DNA of 64,000 nt from Globisporangium splendens. Taxonomy: Eukaryota > Oomycota > Peronosporomycetes > Pythiales > Pythiaceae. Numbering within the stretch: the stretch's first letter is position 1; each line of letters starts with the position of its first letter. The notes below the pieces were generated by a model. That model made no database searches and had not been told where the DNA came from. It saw nothing but the letters and a program-made list of their open reading frames with translations. The stretch spans positions 330,002 to 394,001 of the forward strand of contig VFIW01000017.1 in the NCBI GenBank assembly GCA_006386115.1, read 5' to 3'. Shown here in pieces: positions 33,381 through 42,366 of the stretch. The translations under genes and the position numbers were made by a program.

Positions 33381-35502
33381 ATGGCGACTGTGAAGCGAGA
33401 GGAAGAAAACAACAGCGTACGTGATGATGAGTGAAAATGAACGTGGGGATTGCTGGTGTTTGCCTTTTTTCCATTTGTGTTCTGCGTTTCTATGTGTTGA
33501 ATATGGATGGTGGACGCGTGGATGGATGCTGATTCTTCTTTTTTGTGAAGCGATACGTATTTTCGCTGGACTAATGGGATAATATGGCTATGCGTTTATG
33601 CGTAGTTGACTCGACAGTTGTCGGCGGCGAACGAGGAAGCATGGCTCGCGCTCGGGCGGATCGCTGACATGATGGGCGACGATCAAAACACGATGATCGC
33701 GTACGAGAAGGTGCTCTCGCACAACCGCATGAACGCGACGGCGCTGTCGGCGATCGGCTGCGTGTATGAGAAACTGGAAGACTACACCAAGGCGGCAGAC
33801 TGTTTCCGCGGGTTGGTGTCGCTGAATGAGCAAAACTCGGATGCGTGGGGTCACCTGGGGTACTGCTGCTTGATGATGAACGACCTGACGAGCGCGCACA
33901 CTGCTTACCAGTACGCGATGTACAACAACCCAACGTCGCAGAAGGACCCGAACATGTGGTACGGCATTGGTCAGCTCTACGAGCGTCTTGGTTCGTTGGA
34001 GCACGCCCAAGAATCGTTTGAGGCGGTGCTGCGCTTTGAACCAAATTTCAACATGGCACTGGAGGTGAAATTCCGTTTGGGGATAATCGCGAAGCAACGT
34101 GGCGACTACGATGGTGCCCTTGAAAGCTTGAAGTCGGTGTTGCATGATGTTCAAAGCAACGTGCAGACGACGGACATGGCTAGTGACATTTGGACCCAGA
34201 TCGGTCACGTGTACGAGCTAAAGGAAGAGGTGCGAAAGTCAAGTCTGCTGGCTAGTACCGCTGAGCCCACTTTGACTAACCTTGTGTTTTATGTAGATTC
34301 AACTCGCCAAGAGCTCGTACCTCAAGGTCGCGGAGATGAACCCAAACAATGCCAAGCCGCTGCAACAACTTGGCTGGTTGTGCTTGAAGCACAGTGAGCA
34401 CGCCCCAGCAATCGACTACCTGAAGAAGGCTGTCGCGTTGGATCCTCAGGATGGCAAGGGCTGGTACTTGTTGGGCCGTTGCTACATGGCTGTTCACGAG
34501 TTTGAAGAGGCTTACGACTCATACAAGCACGCCGTCACGACAGACCCACAGAACCCAAATGTCTGGTGTTCGCTTGGTGTGCTGTTTTACCAGCTGAACC
34601 AACACCTGGATGCACTGGACGCGTACTCTCGTGCCATCAACATCAACCCAAACATTTGCGAGGTGTGGTACAACATTGGTACGTTGTACGATACATGCAA
34701 CCAGACCAGCGACGCCCGTGATGCGTACCAGAAGGCTGCTGAACTCGGCGCTGACGCTCAGTTTATCCGAGAACGATTGGATTTGCTTCGCGCTCGAGAG
34801 ACAGGTCAGCCGACGATGGGTATGGCAGGAGCAAACTCTGCTCCTGGTCCTTCGGAACCACCAACGACGTCACCAATGCCAACGTTCACCTCCCGTCCAA
34901 CTGCTGAGAGCAACTACCCTGCGCAGCAAGTAGCTCCTGCTCAGGGAGGCACACCAAGCAATGGTGCTCCAAATGGCGGCCCAAGCGGTCCAGGAGGTCC
35001 AGGTGGTCCGGGTGGTCCAGGTGGTCCACCAATGCCACACGTTGTCCGTGGCGGCAAGCCATCGGGTGAAGCCGCGATGGGAATGATTCGAGGGATGCCT
35101 CCAAACGTGGCTATGAACGGTGGTATGATGCCTCCACGTGGTGCCATTGGCGGCGGAATGCCAGGCATGCAGCACTCCCATCCTCAGGCAAGTCCACAAG
35201 TGCAATCTCACCACAGCCAGGCTCAAGCGCAAGCCCAAGCAGCTCATCACGCTCAGATTGCCCAAGCGCACCACCACGCCCAGATGCAAGCCCACCAAGC
35301 GGCACAAGCAGCCCAAGGTGATCGACGTGGGATGCCTGGACCACCTCCACCTCAAAGATTAGGCGGTTTGAACACGAAGAACCTGGGACCTCCACCTGGA
35401 TCAAATGGTCCACCACAGGGCCGTCGTGACCGTTTCCCGATGCCAATGAGTGACCAGAAGCACCCTCATCCTTCTCTGCCAATGCCTCCAGGACGTCGAT
35501 AA
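33381..35502 (+). CDS. Cyc8/Ssn6-like TPR transcriptional corepressor, copy 2
   Basis: Tandem paralogue of the preceding gene, about 621 residues. Exons: 33381-33416 (MATVKREEENNS), 33606-34229 and 34297-35502. Exon 1 is 36 and exon 2 is 624 bases in both copies. TPR units are almost identical in protein, with long stretches also identical in DNA, while the C-terminal Gln/His/Pro/Gly-rich tail is shorter and rearranged, with a GPGGPGGPGGPGG run. Both copies share the closing MPPGRR. Keeping both intact suggests both are used; different tails could give different partners (inference). Confidence 0.92.
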
Positions 35503-35829
35503 ACGTTCGAAAAGTGAGGTGGCATTTTTTGCTTTTTGTGTTTTTGAATGCGTGGAATTGTACACGTATCGTACAACGGGCAGAGAGAAGTGAGAGAGAA
35601 AAAGGCGTGCATATCTGACATGAATGTTATTATTTTGAGGCAAAGGGTGAGTGGAGAAGAGCGACAAAGGCCTATCGATAAAGAAAAAACATCAACTTCA
35701 AAAGAGAAAAAAGAAAACGTACATTTTTTGAAAGTTATCGTGGGATTGGCACTCGCGGCTTGTGTTCTGTGAATCTCGTAGCCAGCTCCAAACTCTATTG
35801 CCTCCCTCGGATCTGCTTGCTTGCCCTGC
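35503..35829. other. Intergenic region between convergent Cyc8-like copy 2 and PPAN genes
   Basis: About 330 bases holding the 3' ends of two convergent genes. Nothing else is recognised. Confidence 0.6.
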
Positions 35830-37451
35830 CTATTTCTTCTTCTTTGGCTGACGCTGGCGAATGACTTTGCCCTTTGGCGCCGCGCCACCCTTCGCCTGCA
35901 TCTGGAATCGACGCGCTTTGTCCGACGGCGCCTTCTGTCCAGGGGTCTGCTCCTCCTTCTTCACAGGCGCCACCTTCTGCTTCTTCTTCACTGGGAACGT
36001 GTGCTCGTCAGGCTCTTCGCCGACTTCTTGGCGGTAGTAGTCGATGTCATCCATCTCGGATTCGTCGTCGCCGTCCTCCTTCTTCTCACCGTTCTTTTGC
36101 TGCTTGCGCTCCAACTTGCGCTGCTTCTTGGCTTCTTTCTCTTCCTTCTTCTTGTTCACGTTCGACTCTTGCTCTTCGCGGCGCTTGCGCTTCAACGCCA
36201 GCGCTTGTTCCTTCTTGGCTTTAAGCTTCGCGGCTTCCTCGGGTGTCTTCGTGAGGTACGCGTGGTAGAGCACGTCGCCTTCGCAGATCTCGCGTTCGAC
36301 CTTTGTCAGCTTGAGCGTCAGACGCGGTCCGATCTCGGTCAGTCGAACGGCACTCTTCTCCGCCTTGCGGTTGCCGCGGCCACGGAACGAGTCTGGCAAG
36401 GTCACATGCGCAGACTCGTCATCGATCTCACTGTCCGACGTGGCTCCGGCACCGGCGCCGTTGCCCATGATGAATTCACTGATGTCTTCGAGCTTGGCGA
36501 GGTTTGGGATCTTGGACTTCACGATGGTCTTCACGCTCTTGGAGATGCCCAACGGCGTCGCACGCACGACGTACTGGCGGAACTCCACGTGATCAGTCCC
36601 CTTTTCGTAGTTGAAGAGCACCACGCGACGGCACTCGGAGAGCTGCACCGTTTGCACGTCAATCGCTGGGAACATGTTCTGGAACGTCGCGTTCATCAAC
36701 TTGATGTGGTCTTCGTCGCCCGTAAAGTTGTTGAGCACGACCAACGGCTTCGTCTTCATCGCCAACTGTATTGATCAGAGCACGACAGCAAATTAGTACA
36801 GGAGCAGCTCAGAAGCACCTACGAGTCATCGCCTGCATGTCATTATTCCTTACCGACGCATCCACTGGGCGCTTGTGGATCAAGTGAAGGTGACGCATCA
36901 ACGAGTAGCCAACCACTTTGAACGAAAGCGTCGGACCACGCGGGATTCTCGCGATCTTCATGTTCGTACCGGCCTCCGTGCTCGTGAAGAAAATGAAGTG
37001 CGTCACGCCTAAAGGCGCACCGATGTGCACAAAATCCTTGATCGTGTTCTTTCTGTTAGAATTCACAGACAAAGAGAGGGAGAACCATTAGGACGCAACA
37101 GATCGAAGAGATAGTAAGAGTAACCACAGCTTGCTTACCGTTTTTCACGCAGCTTGTCGGCTGTGTATGGCGCCATCACGCGACGCATGTCCTGCACTAG
37201 TGTCGAGACGACGGAAGGAACCTACAAATCCAACCGCGTAGTAGCATTCCACGCATGTATTAGATCACATATGTGCATCACCCTCATCGCTGACTGTAAC
37301 GCGCGTACCTTGCCCATTTTGAAGACAAAACTCATTGGCGTGTTGTCCTTTTCCGAGCCGGGGGCTTCCACGACATGGGTTCTGGTCTTTCTCTGTAGAC
37401 AGACACAAGACAGCAACAGCAGCATTAGCACACGTACAAAGCACTCGCCAT
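35830..37451 (-). CDS. PPAN: Brix-domain ribosome biogenesis protein PPAN/SSF1 (Peter Pan)
   Basis: Nucleolar 60S assembly factor. Deduced exons (minus): 37451-37438, 37390-37309, 37221-37139, 37052-36854 and 36765-35830; about 437 residues. Brix landmarks: KTRTHVVEAPGSEKDNTP, PMSFVFKMGK, VSTLVQDMRRVMAPYTADKL, GAPLGVTHFIFF, IARIPRGPTLSFKV, LVVLNNFTGDEDHIKL and the sigma70-like C-terminal segment GPRLTLKLTKVEREICEGD. The last third is Lys/Glu-rich, ending GKVIRQRQPKKKK, typical of nucleolar proteins. The first exon is tiny and uncertain; an ATG at 37475 is in frame and would add eight residues. Confidence 0.93.
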
Positions 37452-37932
37452 CAACTGCACCACCGTCGCCGGCATATCGCGTACTCTTCTCCCTCCTTTG
37501 CGCGGCATCGTGGTGTGTCAGCGTGCGCTGCTGCTTCTTTCTTGCGCGCTTGCGTTCTGCACCGTTTCACGAACTCGAGCTTTTCACATTGGCTGGTTGG
37601 GTGACTGGCTGGCTGGAAAGCCCGATTTCGTAAGGTGCGTCGTCCTAAAGTACGTCCCACAATTGTGGATGGATTCGATCCACATATACTGTGCCAAAGT
37701 GTGTCCCACAATAGAGATTTATGTATTGGACCACAGGATGACCCAGATTCAAATGTGGGACGATACAGCTGTGCAATAATGGCTACACGATCATGACTCC
37801 AGTCGCAGTCAGCACATGACGATGCTCTTCAGTGTCGCAGCATTGCATTTGGATTGTTTGCGAGTGTATCGATTATGACCACCTACTCTCACTACGCAGA
37901 GCGCACCCTCCACCCAAACTCAAGATTTACGC
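37452..37932. other. Intergenic region upstream of PPAN with a degenerate repeat
   Basis: About 480 bases. Two direct copies of a CCCACAAT-containing segment (near 37648-37665 and 37692-37710) are followed by an inverted GTGGGAC near 37756, and by AATGGCTACACGATCATGACT, which resembles AATGGCTACAACATGATGACT near 24782-24802. This suggests the remnant of a small dispersed repeat. No gene is seen. Confidence 0.4.
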
Positions 37933-39012
37933 TCAGGCGGCCATATCGTTCACCACAGCGGGGAGCAACGCGTCGATCTCTTCCTGCGAGACACCGGCGT
38001 CCTTGAGCCGCTTCCGCGCGAGCATGTTCTCTTCGGCGATCCGAATGCGCTTGAGAACGTTGTCGCAATGGATGCTCTCATTCAGGAGTTGCGCCTTCCG
38101 GTCTTCGATCTCGGCTTTGCGCTTCAACAGCTCCAGCTGCACAGGATCAAGAACGCCACCTTGAATCGCGACCGCTGATGCTGCCACCGCCTCAACCTCT
38201 GCGCCCTTCTCGTCACTCGAACTTGGCGGCACAACTTCAGCGTTCGTTGCGGTCGATACCTGATGCGTCTCCTCGACTTGAGCGGGTTCCTCCTGTACAC
38301 GCACCTCCGTTGTGGTCGGAAGACGGGACTTGGCTGCTATCTCCGATACAGTCTGAGCTGCTACATGGAGCGCGCATTCATCCTCAATACCTTTCTGTGG
38401 AGCTACCGCCGCCTGATTGATTTCTTCCTCACCATGTCCCTCCTTCGCATGCCCCTCCTTCTCCTCGTGTGACTTTACCTCTTCACTCTCGTCTACTTCG
38501 TCTTCTACTTCATCCTCGCCATCGTCTCGTAAATACTTTTTGTTCCGCTCAATGAAACTTTTCTGCCATGTCCCCGACGCAGCAAACGCGCCGTCGGGCA
38601 CATTTCGCTCCTTCGCGACTTCAAGGGCTTTGGCACGGAGCATCTCGTTCGACACCTGTTCGCCGCGGCGGCGAAGTCGATTGAGCCACGCGACGATCTC
38701 CTTCTCGCCGTCTTCACCGAGCGTCGTGGCTGCACCCACGCGTCGAATCCGCGACTGATGCTTGGTCTTCGCGCTGTTGGCGTGCGCCGCAATGGACTCT
38801 CGCTGCTGGATCCAGCGGTAGATCACGCGCGCCTTGGCGCGCTTCTCGCTCTCGTTCAGCCCGGCGTAGAACGTGCGCACCGTGGCCTGCATGTCGTGCG
38901 TCTCGTCGTAGTGCTCGATGACCGCGAGCTTCTCCTGGAACGACGTCGACGCGCGCTTGAACTGCTTCTGCTGCCGCCCGGAGCCGTGCACGCGCGCACG
39001 ACCTGCAGCCAT
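37933..39012 (-). CDS. CENP-B/Tc5-type DNA-binding protein with shared C-terminal tail (family member A)
   Basis: Single-exon gene, 359 residues. The head has a helix-turn-helix module around FQEKLAVIEHYDETHDMQAT and RVIYRWIQQRESI, then a Tc5/CENP-B-like DNA-binding helical region (EKEIVAWLNRLRRRGEQVS ... WQKSFIERNKKYL). An acidic linker follows. The last 60 residues are the tail common to seven neighbouring genes: LKRIRIAEENMLARKRLKDA then GVSQEEIDALLP, preceded by a charged coiled coil. No DDE transposase domain is present. Nuclear DNA binding is inferred from the head; the tail's role is unknown. Confidence 0.88.
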   Translation of the reverse strand: MAAGRARVHGSGRQQKQFKRASTSFQEKLAVIEHYDETHDMQATVRTFYAGLNESEKRAKARVIYRWIQQRESIAAHANSAKTKHQSRIRRVGAATTLGEDGEKEIVAWLNRLRRRGEQVSNEMLRAKALEVAKERNVPDGAFAASGTWQKSFIERNKKYLRDDGEDEVEDEVDESEEVKSHEEKEGHAKEGHGEEEINQAAVAPQKGIEDECALHVAAQTVSEIAAKSRLPTTTEVRVQEEPAQVEETHQVSTATNAEVVPPSSSDEKGAEVEAVAASAVAIQGGVLDPVQLELLKRKAEIEDRKAQLLNESIHCDNVLKRIRIAEENMLARKRLKDAGVSQEEIDALLPAVVNDMAA

Positions 39013-39212
39013 TATGAGCAGCTACGTATGAGTTGTTATAGAAGACTGGTGAGAGCTCAAAATGGAAAGGGGGAGACTAAGACATATAACAGAGAAATTC
39101 CCGCGTTTTCCAATGAATGCGGGTGTCTGATTGGCTAAAAGCCGAATTTGATACATTCAAAAGTACAAAAGCAAGCACACATGGCTACATGTCGGAATCG
39201 CTTTTTTCTCTT

Positions 39213-40622
39213 CTACGAGTTCATGCGGACAACGGGCAGCAGATCGTCGATCTCCTCCTGGGAGACGCCGGCGTCTTTCAGCCGCTTCCGTGCCAGCATA
39301 TTCTCCTCGGCGATCTTGATGCGCTTGAGGATGTTGTTGCACCGGATGCTCTCGACGAGCAACTGCTCCTTGCGCGCTTTCAGTTCGGCCTGCTGCGCCT
39401 TGATCTCTCGCTTCCGTCTCAATAAATCCTGGTCCTCCATGTCGTCAGTATCTATCAGGGAAGACGGGCTTAATTGCTGCTCGTTACTCAAGCTCTTGCG
39501 CTTCTTGTTGGTGCGGCGAGAATCGACCGATGAGCGACGAGATTGGGATGACGGCGGTGGAGTCACGAACTGAGGCTGCTGGACGACCGTCTGCGGCATT
39601 GGAGACAGTTCCTGAGGTGCTAATGGCTTAGGTGGCGTCACGGGATATGCTTCTGTGGTGACACCAGTCTTCTCTATTCTTTGTTCGTCGTCAGCGTCGT
39701 CCTCGTCGTCCTCATCGCGATCTTCGTCTCCTCCAAAGCCGTACGTTCGACCATCTAGCTGCGCTTCTTCATCATCTGCATCTTCGTCGAGGTTCTCGTA
39801 AGCATCACCGCCGACGTCACTTGGATCGTCCAGTTTATCATCCTCATCGCCATTCTTCTCTTCACGATTCGAAGTAGCTGTTCTACCGAGACTCAGACGC
39901 GGGGGTACGCCTCGTGGTGTGCTCTTTGTCTGCTGTGCAGCTGCTGCTGCCGCTTTCTTGACGCGCTCCTTTTCGGCTTGTGCAGCAATCTCGTCGCGCT
40001 TGTGCAACCAGTTGTAGATGTTGCGCGCCTTGACCTGCTTCGCCTTGGCGTCGTTGATCGGACCGTAGAACTGGAGCAGCGTCTTCTGCATGTCGCGGTT
40101 CGAGCTCTCGAAAAAGTACATGATCGCGAGCTTGTCCTCAGCGGAGACCACGCTACGCTTGCTCTTCTGCTGGTCAGGCGCGACCGAGTCCGACGGCGCG
40201 ATCGCGCCATCCTTGCGCAGAGTGATACTGTGACGCGCCATGAAGCGACTCACCCACGTCGGACACACGACCACGTCGACTTGCATGCGCGTCTTCGTCT
40301 CCTCAGCCCACTCGGTGATCATGCGTCTCGTGACGTGCACGCCGTTTGTGCGGTGTACAAACACCTTGTCCGCGAGCTCCTGGTCCATGGCTGCGTATGA
40401 GATCCGGCGGCCGCCGCCCTGCAGCCGGTACGCCGGCGCATCGCCCTGCTGTTGCGCGAGCTGCGCCAATTGGGCCTCCGAGCGGATCCAGCGACGCACG
40501 TTCTCGCGCGCGACGTCGTACTTCTTGGCGATCGCGTTGATGGACGACGCCTTGGCCTCCTGCGCGAGTTGCAGCTTCGTGGCCACGTCGATCTTGCGCT
40601 TCTGCTTCTTCTGGGCGCTCAT
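39213..40622 (-). CDS. CENP-B/Tc5-type DNA-binding protein with shared C-terminal tail (family member B)
   Basis: Single-exon gene of about 469 residues, from the ATG before MSAQKKQKRKIDVATKL. The head starts with a psq/Tc5-type helix-turn-helix (INAIAKKYDVARENVRRWI), followed by a Tc5-like region (MDQELADKVFVHRTNGVHVT ... WVSRFMARHSI). It then carries a second helix module with NRDMQKTLLQFYG and RNIYNWLHKRDEI, the same module that opens member A. The middle is acidic and Ser/Pro-rich (RDEDDEDDADDEQ). The tail reads LKRIKIAEENMLARKRLKDA, then GVSQEEIDDLLP. No intron, no DDE domain. Confidence 0.88.
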   Translation of the reverse strand: MSAQKKQKRKIDVATKLQLAQEAKASSINAIAKKYDVARENVRRWIRSEAQLAQLAQQQGDAPAYRLQGGGRRISYAAMDQELADKVFVHRTNGVHVTRRMITEWAEETKTRMQVDVVVCPTWVSRFMARHSITLRKDGAIAPSDSVAPDQQKSKRSVVSAEDKLAIMYFFESSNRDMQKTLLQFYGPINDAKAKQVKARNIYNWLHKRDEIAAQAEKERVKKAAAAAAQQTKSTPRGVPPRLSLGRTATSNREEKNGDEDDKLDDPSDVGGDAYENLDEDADDEEAQLDGRTYGFGGDEDRDEDDEDDADDEQRIEKTGVTTEAYPVTPPKPLAPQELSPMPQTVVQQPQFVTPPPSSQSRRSSVDSRRTNKKRKSLSNEQQLSPSSLIDTDDMEDQDLLRRKREIKAQQAELKARKEQLLVESIRCNNILKRIKIAEENMLARKRLKDAGVSQEEIDDLLPVVRMNS

Positions 40623-40822
40623 GGTTGCCAAAAGCGTAGTGTTGTTCTCACTTGCTCTCTAAATAAACGACTGCTGTTACGTTAAATACACCTTAAAACG
40701 GAAACAGCTGAGACACAAAATGGAGAGGGATGTTTATTTTGCTTTTTACCGGATCCGCTTAAACCTTTTATTTTGCATAAAACCTGTGCATAACGCATAC
40801 CGACGAATTGAACTAAAACTTC

Positions 40823-42013
40823 CTAAACGATCCGTGCAATGGGCAGCAGCGCGTCGATCTCTTCCTGCGGGATGCCGGCGTCGCGCAGGCGCTTCCGCGC
40901 GAGCATGTTCTCCTCAGCGATCTTGATGCGCTTCAGCACGTTGTCGCAGCGCAGACCCTCGACGCGGAGCTCCACTTCGCGCTCTTCCAGCTCCGTTCTC
41001 CGAGAGTTCTCCGCCTGAGCTTTATCAGGAGAAGCAATTTCATTAGAAACTGGAGCCACTGGTGCTAGCTCAGGTCTGCTTGGAGACTTCTTGGTCGCCG
41101 ATGACGGTGCTGGAGATGCCGTTGTCGTCGTGCCAGTGCTCGAACGACGCCCGCGTTTCTTGCTCGGTGGCGCCTCCGTCTGCGGCGACTGAACTGGTGG
41201 CGACTTCTCCGTGCTGCTTCGATTCTCCAACTCAACGCGGCCCGTGGTTTTGCTCACAATCGCAAACGTTGGCTTCGCGGACGTCGACAGCCGTGCCGCC
41301 GTTCCGCGCGACGGTCGCTCCGCTGGCAGCGTTCGTGATGTCACAGTGTCTTGTCCATTGTAGCGCGAGTCAAATGCGCCGCTGTGCTGTTGTTGTTGCT
41401 TGGCGTCATCGTCTGTCTCCTCCTCCTCCTCCTCCTCCTCATCGCCCTCGCTCTCATCACCTTCATCGCTGGGTTGTCCTCCTTGCTGCTGCCGCTCCTG
41501 TGCGCGTTGCGCGAGCACGAGGATCTCGTCGCGCTTGCGTTCGAGCGCCTGCATCATCAGCGCGCGGTTGTCCGCGTGCTCTCTGATATCGCCGTCGTCG
41601 CATCCGCCGACGCTCTGGCGCACCTTGTTTTTCCCACTGATGCCATGACGACCTTTGAAGCGCTGGACCCAGGACATGGACACGGGGCGTACCGACCGCG
41701 CTTTCTCCCACAAATGGTCGTCCGTGAACGCGACTGTGTCGCGGTTCTCCAGAATGTACGTGAGCAGCGCAGCCTCGACGTCGAGAAACTTGGAGAGCCG
41801 CATGCGCATGCGCTTGCCGCTGACGAGCGCTTCGTCCTCGGGTGCGCGGCTCAGGATCTTGCCGATGGACGAGCGGCCGATGGTCTTGCCGAACTTCATC
41901 TCGACCCACTCGAGCAGCTCCTTCTGCGTGATCTTCGACGGCTTCATGGACGCGTGGAAGCGCCGCAGCTCGTTCTTCTGCGCGATCGTCAGCAGCTGCC
42001 GCTTGGCCGCCAT
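40823..42013 (-). CDS. CENP-B-type HTH protein with shared C-terminal tail (family member C)
   Basis: Single-exon gene, 396 residues from MAAKRQLLTIAQKNEL. N-terminal CENP-B-type helix-turn-helix (KITQKELLEWVEMKFGKTIG, SSIGKILSR), then a Tc5-like domain (FLDVEAALLTYILENRDTVA ... MSWVQRFKGRHGIS). The linker has a Glu run encoded by a GAG-type triplet repeat and a segment FAIVSKTTGRVELEN that recalls the FSI...EVNG...VELEN linker motif of members E and F. Tail: LKRIKIAEENMLARKRLRDA, then GIPQEEIDALLP. Confidence 0.88.
   Translation of the reverse strand: MAAKRQLLTIAQKNELRRFHASMKPSKITQKELLEWVEMKFGKTIGRSSIGKILSRAPEDEALVSGKRMRMRLSKFLDVEAALLTYILENRDTVAFTDDHLWEKARSVRPVSMSWVQRFKGRHGISGKNKVRQSVGGCDDGDIREHADNRALMMQALERKRDEILVLAQRAQERQQQGGQPSDEGDESEGDEEEEEEEETDDDAKQQQQHSGAFDSRYNGQDTVTSRTLPAERPSRGTAARLSTSAKPTFAIVSKTTGRVELENRSSTEKSPPVQSPQTEAPPSKKRGRRSSTGTTTTASPAPSSATKKSPSRPELAPVAPVSNEIASPDKAQAENSRRTELEEREVELRVEGLRCDNVLKRIKIAEENMLARKRLRDAGIPQEEIDALLPIARIV
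41417..41440. repeat. CCT trinucleotide repeat inside family member C
   Basis: Eight CCT units on the plus strand encode the glutamate run in the acidic linker of family member C. Length changes here would not break the frame. Confidence 0.85.
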
Positions 42014-42366
42014 CTTCACTCACCAAGATGCTCTTGTTGCCTTCCTTCGCTCGTTTACGTGCCGGTTTCTTTGTGGCGCGCTCTGGTGGCGTCGCTGTTT
42101 TTGAAAACAACAGCACTCCAACTGGAAGAGAAGAAGAGGGCTGAACCACAAAATCAATGTGTTTCTAGTATTCCTCTATAGATCTGGTATTCATGCATTA
42201 ATAGTAGTTACACAGGATGAATGAAACCTTCTTATAACAATCATCCATTGTGTACTTAATATAAAGGGATTCATCGTGTGAGTTTTTACACTAACCACGA
42301 GGTTTTTTTGTTTTTGAAGTCGGTTAAGCGAGGCGCGTCGCCTCCTATACATAAAGAAAGCACCAT

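Noticed and set aside
35821..36774. Leu-rich plus-strand open frame over PPAN that looks like a membrane protein
   Set aside because: It is the antisense shadow of Lys/Glu-rich PPAN codons; the minus strand carries the Brix domain.
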